Shown piece by piece: positions 52,768-61,080 of a stretch of DNA of 64,000 nt; the first letter of the stretch is position 1, and every line of letters starts with the position of its first letter. The DNA lies in the NCBI RefSeq assembly GCF_001418205.1, contig NZ_LIQF01000005.1, positions 186,001 through 250,000 on the forward strand, written 5' to 3'. This stretch comes from Marinomonas fungiae. GTDB lineage: Bacteria; Pseudomonadota; Gammaproteobacteria; Pseudomonadales; Marinomonadaceae. The translations under genes and the position numbers were made by a program. The notes beneath the pieces are model-generated. The model did not search any database, had not been told where the DNA came from, and worked only from the letters and a program-made list of their open reading frames with translations.

Positions 52768-53793
52768 TTAAGCTCCATGACTGTCAGCATATTCATGCGC
52801 TTGAGAGCGAAGGTAATCTAGAATTTCTTGGCCCTTATACCCTTTCTCATTCGCTGTTTTCACCCAATGCTGAGGCACATTTTTAAGGCGAGATTCAAAC
52901 TGTTTGGTCAACTCATCGTCTTCTTTTAGGACTTTCACGGCGACGCCATTTTCGCGAGCAGATAAGACACCCGATGCATCACTCACATCCCATGCTTGAC
53001 CTGCTTGGATCGAGAGAAATTCACCGGATACGGCATTAATTGCAGCCTGATCTTCTTTGGAAAATTCTTCAAAGACATAGGGGTCCATAAACATGGAGAA
53101 GCTACCCATGTATAGTCCCTGAGGAAGAATGGTTAGATTATTTGTAACTTCAGACAGACGCAGCACACGTTGCTCTACTGCTGGCAAGAATGCGCCATCA
53201 ATAACGCCCTGCTGCATCATTTCATAGACTTTGGGTGCTGGAGCACCGACAGGCGTGACGTGAAACTCTTCAGCAATGATACTTTGGACACCGCCACCGA
53301 TACGGATTTTCTTGTCTTCAAGATCCGCCACATCATTCAATTCAAACTTGGAGTGTATCTGGCCTGGGCCATGGGTAAAAAGCGCTAATAATTTCAGCCC
53401 CTTAAACTCGTCTGACTGTTTAAAGTACTTGTCGTAGGTTTTCCATAGCGCATAAGACGCTGCTTCCGCATTGGTACCAAGACCCGGTTGTTCAACTACT
53501 TGTGGTAATTCAAAGCGCCCAGGGACATAGCCATGGTAGCTGTAGCTTGCTTCAACGATGCCATCTTCAACGAGGTTCCACATAGTTTTTGGATGACCAA
53601 GACCATAGACAATTTCAACGTCAATGCGGCCATCGGTCGCTTCATTGATCGCTTTTCCCCACGCAGGTATAACAACCTCGTTCATTGGATTAGTGGGTGG
53701 TAACCAGCTCGCTACGCGAATCGTTTGCGCTGAAACCATTGTCGATCCTAGAATGGCGGCACCCAGAATGATTGAACTAATCTTAGTCTGCAT
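52768..53793 (-). CDS. dctP: TRAP transporter substrate-binding protein (DctP)
   Basis: The 341-residue protein has a signal peptide ending at VSAQ (about residue 22). The mature part is a DctP-type binding protein (IRVASWLPPTNPMNEVVIPAWGKAI; GPGQIHSKFE; KIRIGGGVQSIIAEE; GAPAPKVYEMMQQGVIDGAF). The ligand-pairing arginine lies in the KIRIGG segment. It delivers the ligand to DctQM. The ligand is predicted to be a hydroxyphenylacetate by context only. Confidence 0.92.
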   Translation of the reverse strand: MQTKISSIILGAAILGSTMVSAQTIRVASWLPPTNPMNEVVIPAWGKAINEATDGRIDVEIVYGLGHPKTMWNLVEDGIVEASYSYHGYVPGRFELPQVVEQPGLGTNAEAASYALWKTYDKYFKQSDEFKGLKLLALFTHGPGQIHSKFELNDVADLEDKKIRIGGGVQSIIAEEFHVTPVGAPAPKVYEMMQQGVIDGAFLPAVEQRVLRLSEVTNNLTILPQGLYMGSFSMFMDPYVFEEFSKEDQAAINAVSGEFLSIQAGQAWDVSDASGVLSARENGVAVKVLKEDDELTKQFESRLKNVPQHWVKTANEKGYKGQEILDYLRSQAHEYADSHGA

Positions 53794-53854
53794 TACGATT
53801 TCCTCTTTTTATATTTATTTAAATTGCTTTAGAAAATTCGCTTGTTTGGTTCAC

Positions 53855-54235
53855 TTACTTAAAAAGTGGGTGAATATTGTTTTGGTTGTATTTCAATTCA
53901 GGGTCTAGCTCTGTTAGTTCGAATGAGATCTGAACATAGTGCTCATCCGTGACCGGCTTCATCCAATCAGTCAAAATGGCAAAAACGTTCTTAGCCACTT
54001 CCCTTTTCAGCTCCATATCACGACCATGACCGATTTTTAGATTCATGTTTAAAAGTGCAAAGTCTTCTCGACCATCGGCTACCCGAAAATGATCAACTTT
54101 GATCGCTCGGCTACGTACGCCACCGATTGGGAATTGGCCGGTACCAATGACGTATTCATGCAGGCGTTCAAACAGCGGCTGAAAATCCAACTTTTCTTCT
54201 AAATTTCCAGAGTACTCGACAATAAAATGCGGCAT
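53855..54235 (-). CDS. hpaF: 5-Carboxymethyl-2-hydroxymuconate delta-isomerase (HpaF)
   Basis: The 126-residue protein begins MPHFIVEYSGNLEE. Removal of Met exposes the catalytic N-terminal proline of this tautomerase-superfamily enzyme. DGREDFALLNMNLKIGHGRD is the other conserved block. It converts 5-carboxymethyl-2-hydroxymuconate to the oxo form used by HpaG. It follows hpaE, with a hairpin between them. Confidence 0.93.
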   Translation of the reverse strand: MPHFIVEYSGNLEEKLDFQPLFERLHEYVIGTGQFPIGGVRSRAIKVDHFRVADGREDFALLNMNLKIGHGRDMELKREVAKNVFAILTDWMKPVTDEHYVQISFELTELDPELKYNQNNIHPLFK

Positions 54236-54249
54236 TTCCTATCCTTCTA

Positions 54250-54283
54250 GGTAAAAATGGAGCTGACTAAGCCAGCTCCATTG
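54250..54283 (-). terminator. Hairpin between hpaE and hpaF (possible attenuator)
   Basis: ATGGAGCTG pairs with CAGCTCCAT around seven bases and is followed on the minus strand by TTTTTACC. It is placed inside the operon, so read-through must occur if downstream genes depend on the hpaE promoter. Confidence 0.6.
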
Positions 54284-54297
54284 ATAATCAAACCAGC

Positions 54298-55767
54298 TTA
54301 CACACCCCATTTAGGGATATGGTGAGAGCCAAGGCTGATGCATACGTTTTTAGGTTCACAGAACACTTCAAAACTGTAATCACCGCCTTCACGACCGGTA
54401 CCTGAAGCTTTAACACCACCAAATGGTGTACGTAGATCACGTACGTTTTGTGAGTTAACAAACATCATGCCCGCTTCTACTTTCTGAGCGATGCGATGCA
54501 CTTTGCCAACATCTTGAGTCCATAGGTAAGACGCTAAGCCGTACTCATTGTCGTTTGCCATTGCCACTACATCGTCTTCATCTTCAAATGGAATCAATAC
54601 GGCAACAGGGCCAAAAATTTCTTCTTGTGCAATACGCATATCATTGGTTACGTCGCGGAAAACAGTAGGACGAACAAAGTGACCGTCTTTTAGATGATCT
54701 GGCAATTCATCTACTGGCTTATCTGGGCCACCAGCAATCAGTGTTGCACCTTCTTCGATACCAATACGGATGTAGCCAGTCACTTTGTCGAAATGCTGTT
54801 GACTGATGAGTGAACCAACTTTGGTGTCAAGATCCGTTGGATCACCAACTTTGATTTTGTTGGCGCGCTCAGCAAACTCGGTAGCGAATTTGTCGTAGAT
54901 GCCCTTCTGTACAAAAATACGAGAACCCGCAGTGCAACGCTCACCATTGATAGAGAAGATGCCAAATACCGCTGCATCCAGCGCACGTTCGTAATCGCAG
55001 TCTTCAAAAATCATTACTGGCGACTTGCCGCCCAGTTCCATAGAGAATTTTTTCAGACCAGCATTGGCGATAATGTGTTTACCGGTCGCAGTGCCACCCG
55101 TAAAGGAAATCGCATCAACGTCATCATTGGTAATGATGGCATTACCCGTCGTGGCACCGAAGCCATGAACGATGTTGAATACGCCTGGCGGAATGCCTGC
55201 TTCAATGGTCAAACGGCCAAGAAAATCCGTGGTTAGTGGAGACAACTCCGACTGTTTCATCACAACGGTATTACCCAGTGCTAATGCAGGCGCCGTTTTC
55301 CAAGTACCCGTCATAAAAGGTACGTTCCATGGAGAGATCAATGCACACACACCCGTTGGTTGGTACAGTGTGTAGTTCAACATTTGGTCATCAACTGGGT
55401 AGGTATGACCATTCATTTGCTTTGCTTTTTCAGCGAAAAAGTAAAAGTTATTCGATGAACGAGGGATCAATGCATTCAGCGTTTGATACAACGGCAGGCC
55501 CGTGTCAGCCGTCTCTAGTCGAGCAATCTCTTCAACATTTTCGGCAATAAGATCGCCTAGCTTTTCAATGATCTTTGAGCGTTTTGCAATCGGCATATTT
55601 GCCCATGCTGGAAAAGCGTCTTTGGCAGCTTGTACCGCTTGCGCAACCTGTTCGTCGGACGCATGAGCCACTTCAGCAAGCACTTCACCTGTCGCTGGGT
55701 TAAAGGTTTGAAACGTCTTTTCGCTTTCAACCCATTCGCCGTTAATTAAATTCTTGATCATTTTCAC
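54298..55767 (-). CDS. hpaE: 5-Carboxymethyl-2-hydroxymuconate semialdehyde dehydrogenase (HpaE)
   Basis: The protein has 489 residues from a GTG at 55767. AGGAG lies five bases upstream, and the N-terminus then has the same length as E. coli HpaE; an ATG two codons later is the alternative. It is an NAD-dependent aldehyde dehydrogenase with MELGGKSPV and catalytic C278 (NGERCTAGSR), and NSQNVRDLRTPFGGVKASGTGREGG near the end, as in HpaE. It oxidises the HpaD ring-cleavage product. First gene of the minus-strand operon. Confidence 0.94.
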   Translation of the reverse strand: MKMIKNLINGEWVESEKTFQTFNPATGEVLAEVAHASDEQVAQAVQAAKDAFPAWANMPIAKRSKIIEKLGDLIAENVEEIARLETADTGLPLYQTLNALIPRSSNNFYFFAEKAKQMNGHTYPVDDQMLNYTLYQPTGVCALISPWNVPFMTGTWKTAPALALGNTVVMKQSELSPLTTDFLGRLTIEAGIPPGVFNIVHGFGATTGNAIITNDDVDAISFTGGTATGKHIIANAGLKKFSMELGGKSPVMIFEDCDYERALDAAVFGIFSINGERCTAGSRIFVQKGIYDKFATEFAERANKIKVGDPTDLDTKVGSLISQQHFDKVTGYIRIGIEEGATLIAGGPDKPVDELPDHLKDGHFVRPTVFRDVTNDMRIAQEEIFGPVAVLIPFEDEDDVVAMANDNEYGLASYLWTQDVGKVHRIAQKVEAGMMFVNSQNVRDLRTPFGGVKASGTGREGGDYSFEVFCEPKNVCISLGSHHIPKWGV

Positions 55768-55823
55768 CTGCTCTCCTATGAAGCATTTATATGTGATGGA
55801 AAGGCAAAAACCCTTTCAATTGA

Positions 55824-55835
55824 TTAACATGTTAA
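55824..55835. promoter_or_regulatory. hpa operator 1 (TTAACATGTTAA) upstream of hpaE
   Basis: A perfect 12-bp palindrome lies two bases downstream of the hpaE -10 element, so a bound protein would block transcription. The same 12-mer occurs at 56805 and 61043, nowhere else that I could find in this window. Confidence 0.8.
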
Positions 55836-55837
55836 GT

Positions 55838-55866
55838 AAATTAATACTGAGATTAGGATCTGTCAA
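55838..55866 (-). promoter_or_regulatory. hpaE promoter
   Basis: On the minus strand TTGACA (55861-55866) is separated by 17 bp from TAATTT (55838-55843). Confidence 0.65.
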
Positions 55867-55992
55867 GGGCTCTTGGTACGAACGAAACTAGTTGTGATAA
55901 GAGAAATTTTTAGGAAACACGTTTAAGATAGGCCAAATAGCCATCGATCCTGCAGTAAAACCCAGCTCAAGAACAACAATTAAGAGGTGCAT

Positions 55993-56763
55993 ATGACGGT
56001 TATGGACAATTCTTTATTTCAAACTCTTCCAGAGCTTATTGGGGCAATTGGAGAGCCCAGCTTTTACTCGCAGGTAGGCGTTTGCTTTAGTAAAATTTCG
56101 ACCGTTTCCAACTTTAAGGTATTCAGTTACCCCAAAGCGGATAAACCAGCCTTGTTAGCGGGGTTTCAAGAGCCAGAGCTCGACCAGCTCTATTGCGACT
56201 TTGCCTATCAGCTTGACCCTTTTTACGATGTCATTAATCAACATCAGAACAAAGCGTTGGTGACCCTAGACAGCATTACGCGACATGATTTTGAAAGCTC
56301 CACGTATTACGATCGCTTTTACCATAAGATCGGCTGGAAAAACGAAGCTAATCTAATTGTTAGCCTGAACGATGAGCGGACGATTTGTCTCGCGTACACA
56401 GCAGATAACACACCAATTCATCAGCTAAACAGTGAATTACGCCCCTACCTAGAGTCGATAAAATCTGCGATTCAAAAGCATGAAGCATTGCTTTCAACCA
56501 TCCTGACCGTTGAAAACGACGCACATATCTTGGCGAATAACCACACCCTCCCGTTAGAAGCACCAGATCAAGTGATGGATCAGTTCGGACTGACGAAACG
56601 AGAAAAAGAGGTGGTGCAATACATTTTGCAAGGCTTAGCCTCCGCACATATCGCTGAAATGTGCTTTGTTTCGGAAGGTACGATCAAGAACCATCGCAAA
56701 AATATTTATCGCAAACTGAATATCCGTTCCCAGCGAGATTTGTTTAGAAAATTCTTAAATTAA
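55993..56763 (+). CDS. LuxR-type regulator with autoinducer-domain-like N-terminus
   Basis: The protein has 256 residues from the ATG at 55993 (AGAGG five bases upstream); a GTG two codons upstream is also in frame. Residues about 15-165 look like a LuxR/PAS-type ligand domain, though I cannot confirm acyl-homoserine-lactone residues. The C-terminal HTH (about 190-252) contains LTKREKEVVQYILQGLASAHIAEM and GTIKNHRKNIYRKL. No LuxI synthase is nearby. It sits between the two divergent hpa arms, so it may respond to an aromatic ligand or act as a LuxR solo. Confidence 0.82.
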   Translation: MTVMDNSLFQTLPELIGAIGEPSFYSQVGVCFSKISTVSNFKVFSYPKADKPALLAGFQEPELDQLYCDFAYQLDPFYDVINQHQNKALVTLDSITRHDFESSTYYDRFYHKIGWKNEANLIVSLNDERTICLAYTADNTPIHQLNSELRPYLESIKSAIQKHEALLSTILTVENDAHILANNHTLPLEAPDQVMDQFGLTKREKEVVQYILQGLASAHIAEMCFVSEGTIKNHRKNIYRKLNIRSQRDLFRKFLN

Positions 56764-56804
56764 AAACAGAAGTTGACATCAGAGTTTTATTTACGAGAAT
56801 ATAA

Positions 56805-56816
56805 TTAACATGTTAA
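56805..56816. promoter_or_regulatory. hpa operator 2 (TTAACATGTTAA) upstream of hpaG1
   Basis: The same perfect palindrome lies 25 bases before the hpaG1 ATG and overlaps a TATAAT (56800-56805). A TTGACA lies at 56773-56778, although the spacing to TATAAT (21 bp) is too long for a standard promoter. Confidence 0.8.
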
Positions 56817-56841
56817 CTAAAGTAACTTGGTAACTATTCCT

Positions 56842-57579
56842 ATGTACACATACCGACTAGAAGAATCCGGCAAAGTGGTGACAAAAACTTGTGACGCAAC
56901 CTTTGCTATAGAAATGACAGAACCACTTGCTCCAGCGGTCAAGGGTGCAGTGATTGGCGTTGCGTTAAACCATAAAGATTTAGTGGCGACCTTAGCGGAT
57001 CAGTTCGAAGACAAGCCCTATGTCACCGCGCCTAAAACACCAGTTCTTCACATCAAAACCGATAACACCCATATTGGTCATGGCCAAACCATCAAGGTTC
57101 CAACAGACAAAGGCGCCGTTTATGCGGGCCCAGCCTTGGGTATCGTTATCGGCAAAACGGCGACTCGAGTGACGGAAGAACAAGCGCTGGATTTCGTCAA
57201 AGGCTACACCGTTGTTAACGAAGTCTCTCTGGCTGAAACCTCGTTTTACCGACCAGCGGTCAAAGCAAAATGCCGCGACACTTTCTGTCCAATTGGACCT
57301 TGGGTGGTTGATAAATCGCTCATCACAAATCCAAACAACTTATCGATCAAAACTTATGTCAACGACGAACTGGTTCATACCACAGGCACCGACCGTTTGG
57401 TTCATAGCGTAGAGAAGATCATCAGCTACATCTCAAGCTTCATGACCCTTGAAGAAGGTGACCTCATCATCGCGGGCACACCGCTACGTGACGCCTCTTT
57501 AGAAATAAAAGGTGGCGATATCGTCATGATTGATGTTGAGGCCGTTGGCCGTCTAGCGAACCCAGTTGAACAAGAGTGA
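56842..57579 (+). CDS. hpaG1: HpaG N-terminal-type isomerase/decarboxylase subunit (HpaG1)
   Basis: The protein has 245 residues from the ATG at 56842; a TTG five codons upstream is the alternative. It is a fumarylacetoacetate-hydrolase-fold protein (GVALNHKD, HIGHGQTIKVP, GPALGIVIGK, CRDTFCPIGPWVVDK, EEGDLIIAGTPL). It corresponds to the first half of E. coli HpaG, which is a fusion of two such domains. With HpaG2 it decarboxylates and isomerises 5-oxopent-3-ene-1,2,5-tricarboxylate. Eight bases separate it from hpaG2. Confidence 0.9.
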   Translation: MYTYRLEESGKVVTKTCDATFAIEMTEPLAPAVKGAVIGVALNHKDLVATLADQFEDKPYVTAPKTPVLHIKTDNTHIGHGQTIKVPTDKGAVYAGPALGIVIGKTATRVTEEQALDFVKGYTVVNEVSLAETSFYRPAVKAKCRDTFCPIGPWVVDKSLITNPNNLSIKTYVNDELVHTTGTDRLVHSVEKIISYISSFMTLEEGDLIIAGTPLRDASLEIKGGDIVMIDVEAVGRLANPVEQE

Positions 57580-57587
57580 GATCGAAC

Positions 57588-58352
57588 ATGAAACATGCTC
57601 GCGTAAAAGTAAATGATCAAACCCTAAACGTTACCGTAAATGACAATAATCAAGTCGTAACTGCTTCAGGTGAAGTGCTTGATGCTGGCTCTTTTACCTG
57701 GTTGCCACCCTGTGAAGGCAAGATGTTTGTGCTTGCCATTAACTACGCCGATCACGCTGCCGAACTGTCGTTTAAGGCGCCTGATGAACCACTTGTGTTC
57801 CTAAAAAACAGCAACACACTTATTGGTCACGAACAAAATACGTACCGTCCAGACAATGTCGACTACATGCACTATGAATGTGAGCTTGTGGTCGTCATTG
57901 GTAAAGAAGCTAAAAACGTCTCTAAAGAAGACGCCATGTCTTATGTTGGCGGATACACCGTTGGTAACGATTACGCTATCCGTGATTACCTAGAGAACTA
58001 CTACCGCCCTAACCTTCGCGTGAAAAGCCGCGACACTTGTACGCCAATTGGCCCTTACATTGTCGACGCGGATCAAATCCAAGATCCACATAATCTAGTA
58101 CTACGCACTTACATCAATGGCGAGCTAAAGCAAGAAGGCAATACCAAAGACCTTGTGTTTGATATTCCTCACTTGATCTCTTACCTAAGTGAGATCATGA
58201 CCCTGACACCAGGTGACATGATCTTCACCGGTACACCTGAAGGTCTAGCGGATGTGAAGCCAGGCGACGTTGTTACGACGGAAGTGGAAGGGGTTGGCGT
58301 GCTGACAAACACCATCATTTCTGAATCTGAATACCTTGCGAGCTTAAACTAG
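57588..58352 (+). CDS. hpaG2: HpaG C-terminal-type isomerase/decarboxylase subunit (HpaG2)
   Basis: The protein has 254 residues from the ATG at 57588. It is an FAH-fold protein with metal-ligand motifs HYECELVVVIG and SRDTCTPIGPYIVD, and LTPGDMIFTGTPEGL near the C-terminus. It corresponds to the second half of E. coli HpaG. The separate-gene layout matches Pseudomonas-type loci. Confidence 0.91.
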   Translation: MKHARVKVNDQTLNVTVNDNNQVVTASGEVLDAGSFTWLPPCEGKMFVLAINYADHAAELSFKAPDEPLVFLKNSNTLIGHEQNTYRPDNVDYMHYECELVVVIGKEAKNVSKEDAMSYVGGYTVGNDYAIRDYLENYYRPNLRVKSRDTCTPIGPYIVDADQIQDPHNLVLRTYINGELKQEGNTKDLVFDIPHLISYLSEIMTLTPGDMIFTGTPEGLADVKPGDVVTTEVEGVGVLTNTIISESEYLASLN

Positions 58353-58361
58353 GAGTCTTTC

Positions 58362-59165
58362 ATGCTTTCAAAAGATATTATCGCTACCTGCGCACAACGC
58401 TTGCATGACGCTGAAAAGTCTCGCAAACAGATCCGTCAGATTTCATTGGATTACCCTGACATCACCATTGAAGATGCCTACGCGATTCAGCGTGAATGGT
58501 TAGACATTAAACTCAATGAAGGTCGCAAAATCATTGGTCATAAAATCGGTTTAACCTCTCGCGCCATGCAAATGAGTTCGCAGATCGATGAACCCGATTA
58601 CGGTACATTGTTGGATGACATGCTTTACCACGATGGCTGTGAAATCAATACTGACGATTTTATTGTGCCGCGCATTGAGGTTGAGTTGGCTTTCATCTTG
58701 AAAAAACCATTGAAAGGTCCAAATGTCACGATTTTTGATGTCTATGACGCAACCGGTTACGTGGTCCCTGCGCTAGAGCTAATCGATGCGCGTAGCCAAT
58801 CCATCGATCCAGAAAGTGGCCGCCCTCGTAAAGTGTTTGACACCATTTCAGACAATGCTGCCAACGCTGCCATTATCTTAGGTGGCCGCCCAATCAAAAT
58901 TGATGAGCTGGATCTACGTTGGGTTTCTGCCATCATGCAACGCAATGGCGTGATTGAAGAAACAGGCGTAGCCGCAGGTGTCCTAAACCACCCAGCGAAT
59001 GGCGTGGCTTGGTTGGCTAACAAATTGGCACCGTTTGATGTGGAGTTACAACCCGGACAAATTATTCTGGGGGGCTCCTTCACTCGTCCCGTTGCGGCAC
59101 GCAAAGGCGACACCTTCAATGTCGACTTCGGCACCCTAGGCTCTGTGTCTTGTTACTTTAAATAA
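58362..59165 (+). CDS. hpaH: 2-Oxo-hepta-3-ene-1,7-dioate hydratase (HpaH)
   Basis: The 267-residue protein contains IGHKIGLTSRAMQMSSQIDEP, PRIEVELAFIL and GVAWLANKLAPFDVELQPGQIILGGSFTRP, matching HpaH/MhpD-type hydratases. It adds water to 2-oxo-hept-3-ene-1,7-dioate using a divalent metal. It lies nine bases after hpaG2 and nine before hpaI. Confidence 0.95.
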   Translation: MLSKDIIATCAQRLHDAEKSRKQIRQISLDYPDITIEDAYAIQREWLDIKLNEGRKIIGHKIGLTSRAMQMSSQIDEPDYGTLLDDMLYHDGCEINTDDFIVPRIEVELAFILKKPLKGPNVTIFDVYDATGYVVPALELIDARSQSIDPESGRPRKVFDTISDNAANAAIILGGRPIKIDELDLRWVSAIMQRNGVIEETGVAAGVLNHPANGVAWLANKLAPFDVELQPGQIILGGSFTRPVAARKGDTFNVDFGTLGSVSCYFK

Positions 59166-59174
59166 GGGTTATGC

Positions 59175-59981
59175 ATGTCTGCTCCTAAAAATACCTTCAA
59201 ACAGGCCCTTATTAACAAAGAGCCGCAAATCGGTCTTTGGTTAGGCCTTGCCAACAATTACACAGCGGAACTGATTGGTTCCGCTGGGTTTGACTGGCTA
59301 TTGATAGACGGCGAACACGCTCCGAACACGCTACAAACGATGTTGGGGCAACTACAAGCACTCGCCCCTTTTGCAACACATCCGATTGTGCGCCCAGCTT
59401 GGGCGGACGATGTAGCACTCAAGCAAATCCTAGACTTAGGCGTGCAAACAGTTCTGGCACCAATGGTCGACAGTGCAGAGCAAGCCGAGCAAATCGTGCG
59501 TGGTACACGTTACCCACCGCAGGGTGTCCGTGGTGTTGGTAGTGCTTTGGCTCGTGCCTCTCAGTTCAACCGTACTCCAGATTACCTGACGACTGCAAAC
59601 GATGAAATCTGCGTGTTGGTTCAAATTGAGTCGGCGAAAGCGGTACAAGAGCTAGACAATATTCTCGCGCTCGAAGGCGTGGATGGTGTGTTCATCGGCC
59701 CAGCGGATTTAAGTGCGTCACTTGGCTACATTGGTCAGCCAAATCACCCAGAAGTGGTCAAAGTCATCGAAGCCAGCATTGCCAAGATCGTTGCCGCAGG
59801 CAAAGCTCCGGGCGTACTGATGGCCGACAAAAAACAGGCTCGTCGCTATTTAGACTGTGGCGCGCTATTTGTGGCTGTTGGCAGTGACACGGGCTTGCTG
59901 ATGACCGCAACAAAAAATTTAGTCAGTGAGTTTAAGCCTGAATTAAACAATGACCTCCAGGGTAATGCATCCGTCTACTAG
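59175..59981 (+). CDS. hpaI: 4-Hydroxy-2-oxo-heptane-1,7-dioate aldolase (HpaI)
   Basis: The 268-residue class II pyruvate aldolase has [37 protein letters not shown] (the catalytic arginine region), [13 protein letters not shown] with its metal-binding Glu, and [13 protein letters not shown] with its Asp ligand. It yields pyruvate and succinate semialdehyde. Last gene of the operon, followed by a terminator. Confidence 0.95.
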   Translation: MSAPKNTFKQALINKEPQIGLWLGLANNYTAELIGSAGFDWLLIDGEHAPNTLQTMLGQLQALAPFATHPIVRPAWADDVALKQILDLGVQTVLAPMVDSAEQAEQIVRGTRYPPQGVRGVGSALARASQFNRTPDYLTTANDEICVLVQIESAKAVQELDNILALEGVDGVFIGPADLSASLGYIGQPNHPEVVKVIEASIAKIVAAGKAPGVLMADKKQARRYLDCGALFVAVGSDTGLLMTATKNLVSEFKPELNNDLQGNASVY

Positions 59982-60035
59982 TTAAACATGCGCTATGGTT
60001 TAGAATGGGCCTAAGCGTTCAAGCATCACCCTTTT

Positions 60036-60064
60036 TTTGCCCAGTTCGCTGGGCATTTTTTTGT
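60036..60064 (+). terminator. Terminator of the hpaG1G2HI operon
   Basis: GCCCAG-TTCG-CTGGGC has a stable UUCG tetraloop and is followed by ATTTTTTTG. Confidence 0.92.
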
Positions 60065-60089
60065 TCTAATAGAAGAAATAATAAATACT

Positions 60090-60974
60090 ATGAAGACTGA
60101 ATGGATACCTAATATCAATATCGGTGAAGACTACGATCTAGCCTATCAAGATGCGACCATTCACTTTGATAAGTTGGGCAAGCTGGCGGATTTTTTTGGG
60201 CGTGATATGCCCATGCATCTTCACAGTGAATACTGTCAGTTTCACTTTGTCCAGTCTGGCAAAACACTCTTCAACATCGATCAAAACACCTATCAAACCC
60301 AAGGTAAAGCACTGTTTTATACGCCTAGCTCTACGCCACATGCCTTCTGGACAGAGCCTGACGCACCGGGGTTTGTGATCACGATGCACCGCTTAGTGCT
60401 TGAGGAAATCATTGAGCAACTGAATATTGACCGAACCACTTTGTATATGCCACTGGTACTCCATTCTGAGCAAACAGATACTCCACAATGGCAAACCATT
60501 GAAACTCTCTTCTCTCTCTTGAGGAATGAGTGGCACGAGCAACGTGCTTTGCAGTACCCTGCGATGGTCTCAATTCTAAAACTACTGATCATTACAATGG
60601 TGCGCTTATCCGAGTCAAAATCACCTAAGAATCAACATAAGCACACCGAAGTCACCCTATTCCGCAAGTTTAGCCACTTGGTGGAGTCACATTACATTGA
60701 GCACCGCAATGTGAGCTTTTATTGCGAACACTTGCATTTGAATGAAAGCAGGCTTCATTACATCTGTAAGAAGATTGCAGGTTCAAGCCCCAAGCAAATT
60801 ATTAATGGCCGCGTTATTCTGGAAGCAAAACGCTTACTATCCCATACCAATCTGAGTCTGAGTGAGATCAGCTATCATTTAAACATGCTAGAGCCATCGT
60901 ATTTCTCACGCTTTTTCATGCGCAAAACGGGCCTGTCTCCAACAGATTTTAGAAATCAGCAAAGCAATCAATAG
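60090..60974 (+). CDS. hpaA: AraC-family regulator, HpaA-type
   Basis: The 294-residue protein has an N-terminal cupin (DMPMHLHSEYCQFHFVQSG, TPSSTPHAFWTE) and a C-terminal AraC HTH pair (FYCEHLHLNESRLHYICKK, LSEISYHLNMLEPSYFSRFFMRKTG). The cupin region resembles HpaA, the 4-hydroxyphenylacetate activator of hpaBC in E. coli. It has no hpa palindrome of its own just upstream. The hpaBC target genes are not in this window. Confidence 0.82.
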   Translation: MKTEWIPNINIGEDYDLAYQDATIHFDKLGKLADFFGRDMPMHLHSEYCQFHFVQSGKTLFNIDQNTYQTQGKALFYTPSSTPHAFWTEPDAPGFVITMHRLVLEEIIEQLNIDRTTLYMPLVLHSEQTDTPQWQTIETLFSLLRNEWHEQRALQYPAMVSILKLLIITMVRLSESKSPKNQHKHTEVTLFRKFSHLVESHYIEHRNVSFYCEHLHLNESRLHYICKKIAGSSPKQIINGRVILEAKRLLSHTNLSLSEISYHLNMLEPSYFSRFFMRKTGLSPTDFRNQQSNQ

Positions 60975-61010
60975 TCTCTTGCCCTAAGTCAAACAACAAA
61001 CCATCCGTAA

Positions 61011-61039
61011 TTGAAGCAATAAATTCGCCGACATATATT
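61011..61039 (+). promoter_or_regulatory. Promoter of hpaD copy 2
   Basis: TTGAAG (61011-61016) and TATATT (61034-61039) are 17 bp apart, with the hpa palindrome starting three bases downstream. Confidence 0.65.
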
Positions 61040-61042
61040 TAC

Positions 61043-61054
61043 TTAACATGTTAA
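61043..61054. promoter_or_regulatory. hpa operator 3 (TTAACATGTTAA) upstream of hpaD copy 2
   Basis: Third perfect copy of the palindrome. Together with the hpaE site it shares a longer block, TTTACTTAACATGTTAAT, with the same distance to the -10. Confidence 0.8.
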
Positions 61055-61080
61055 TTAAAATACTATTTGAGGTATCAGTT

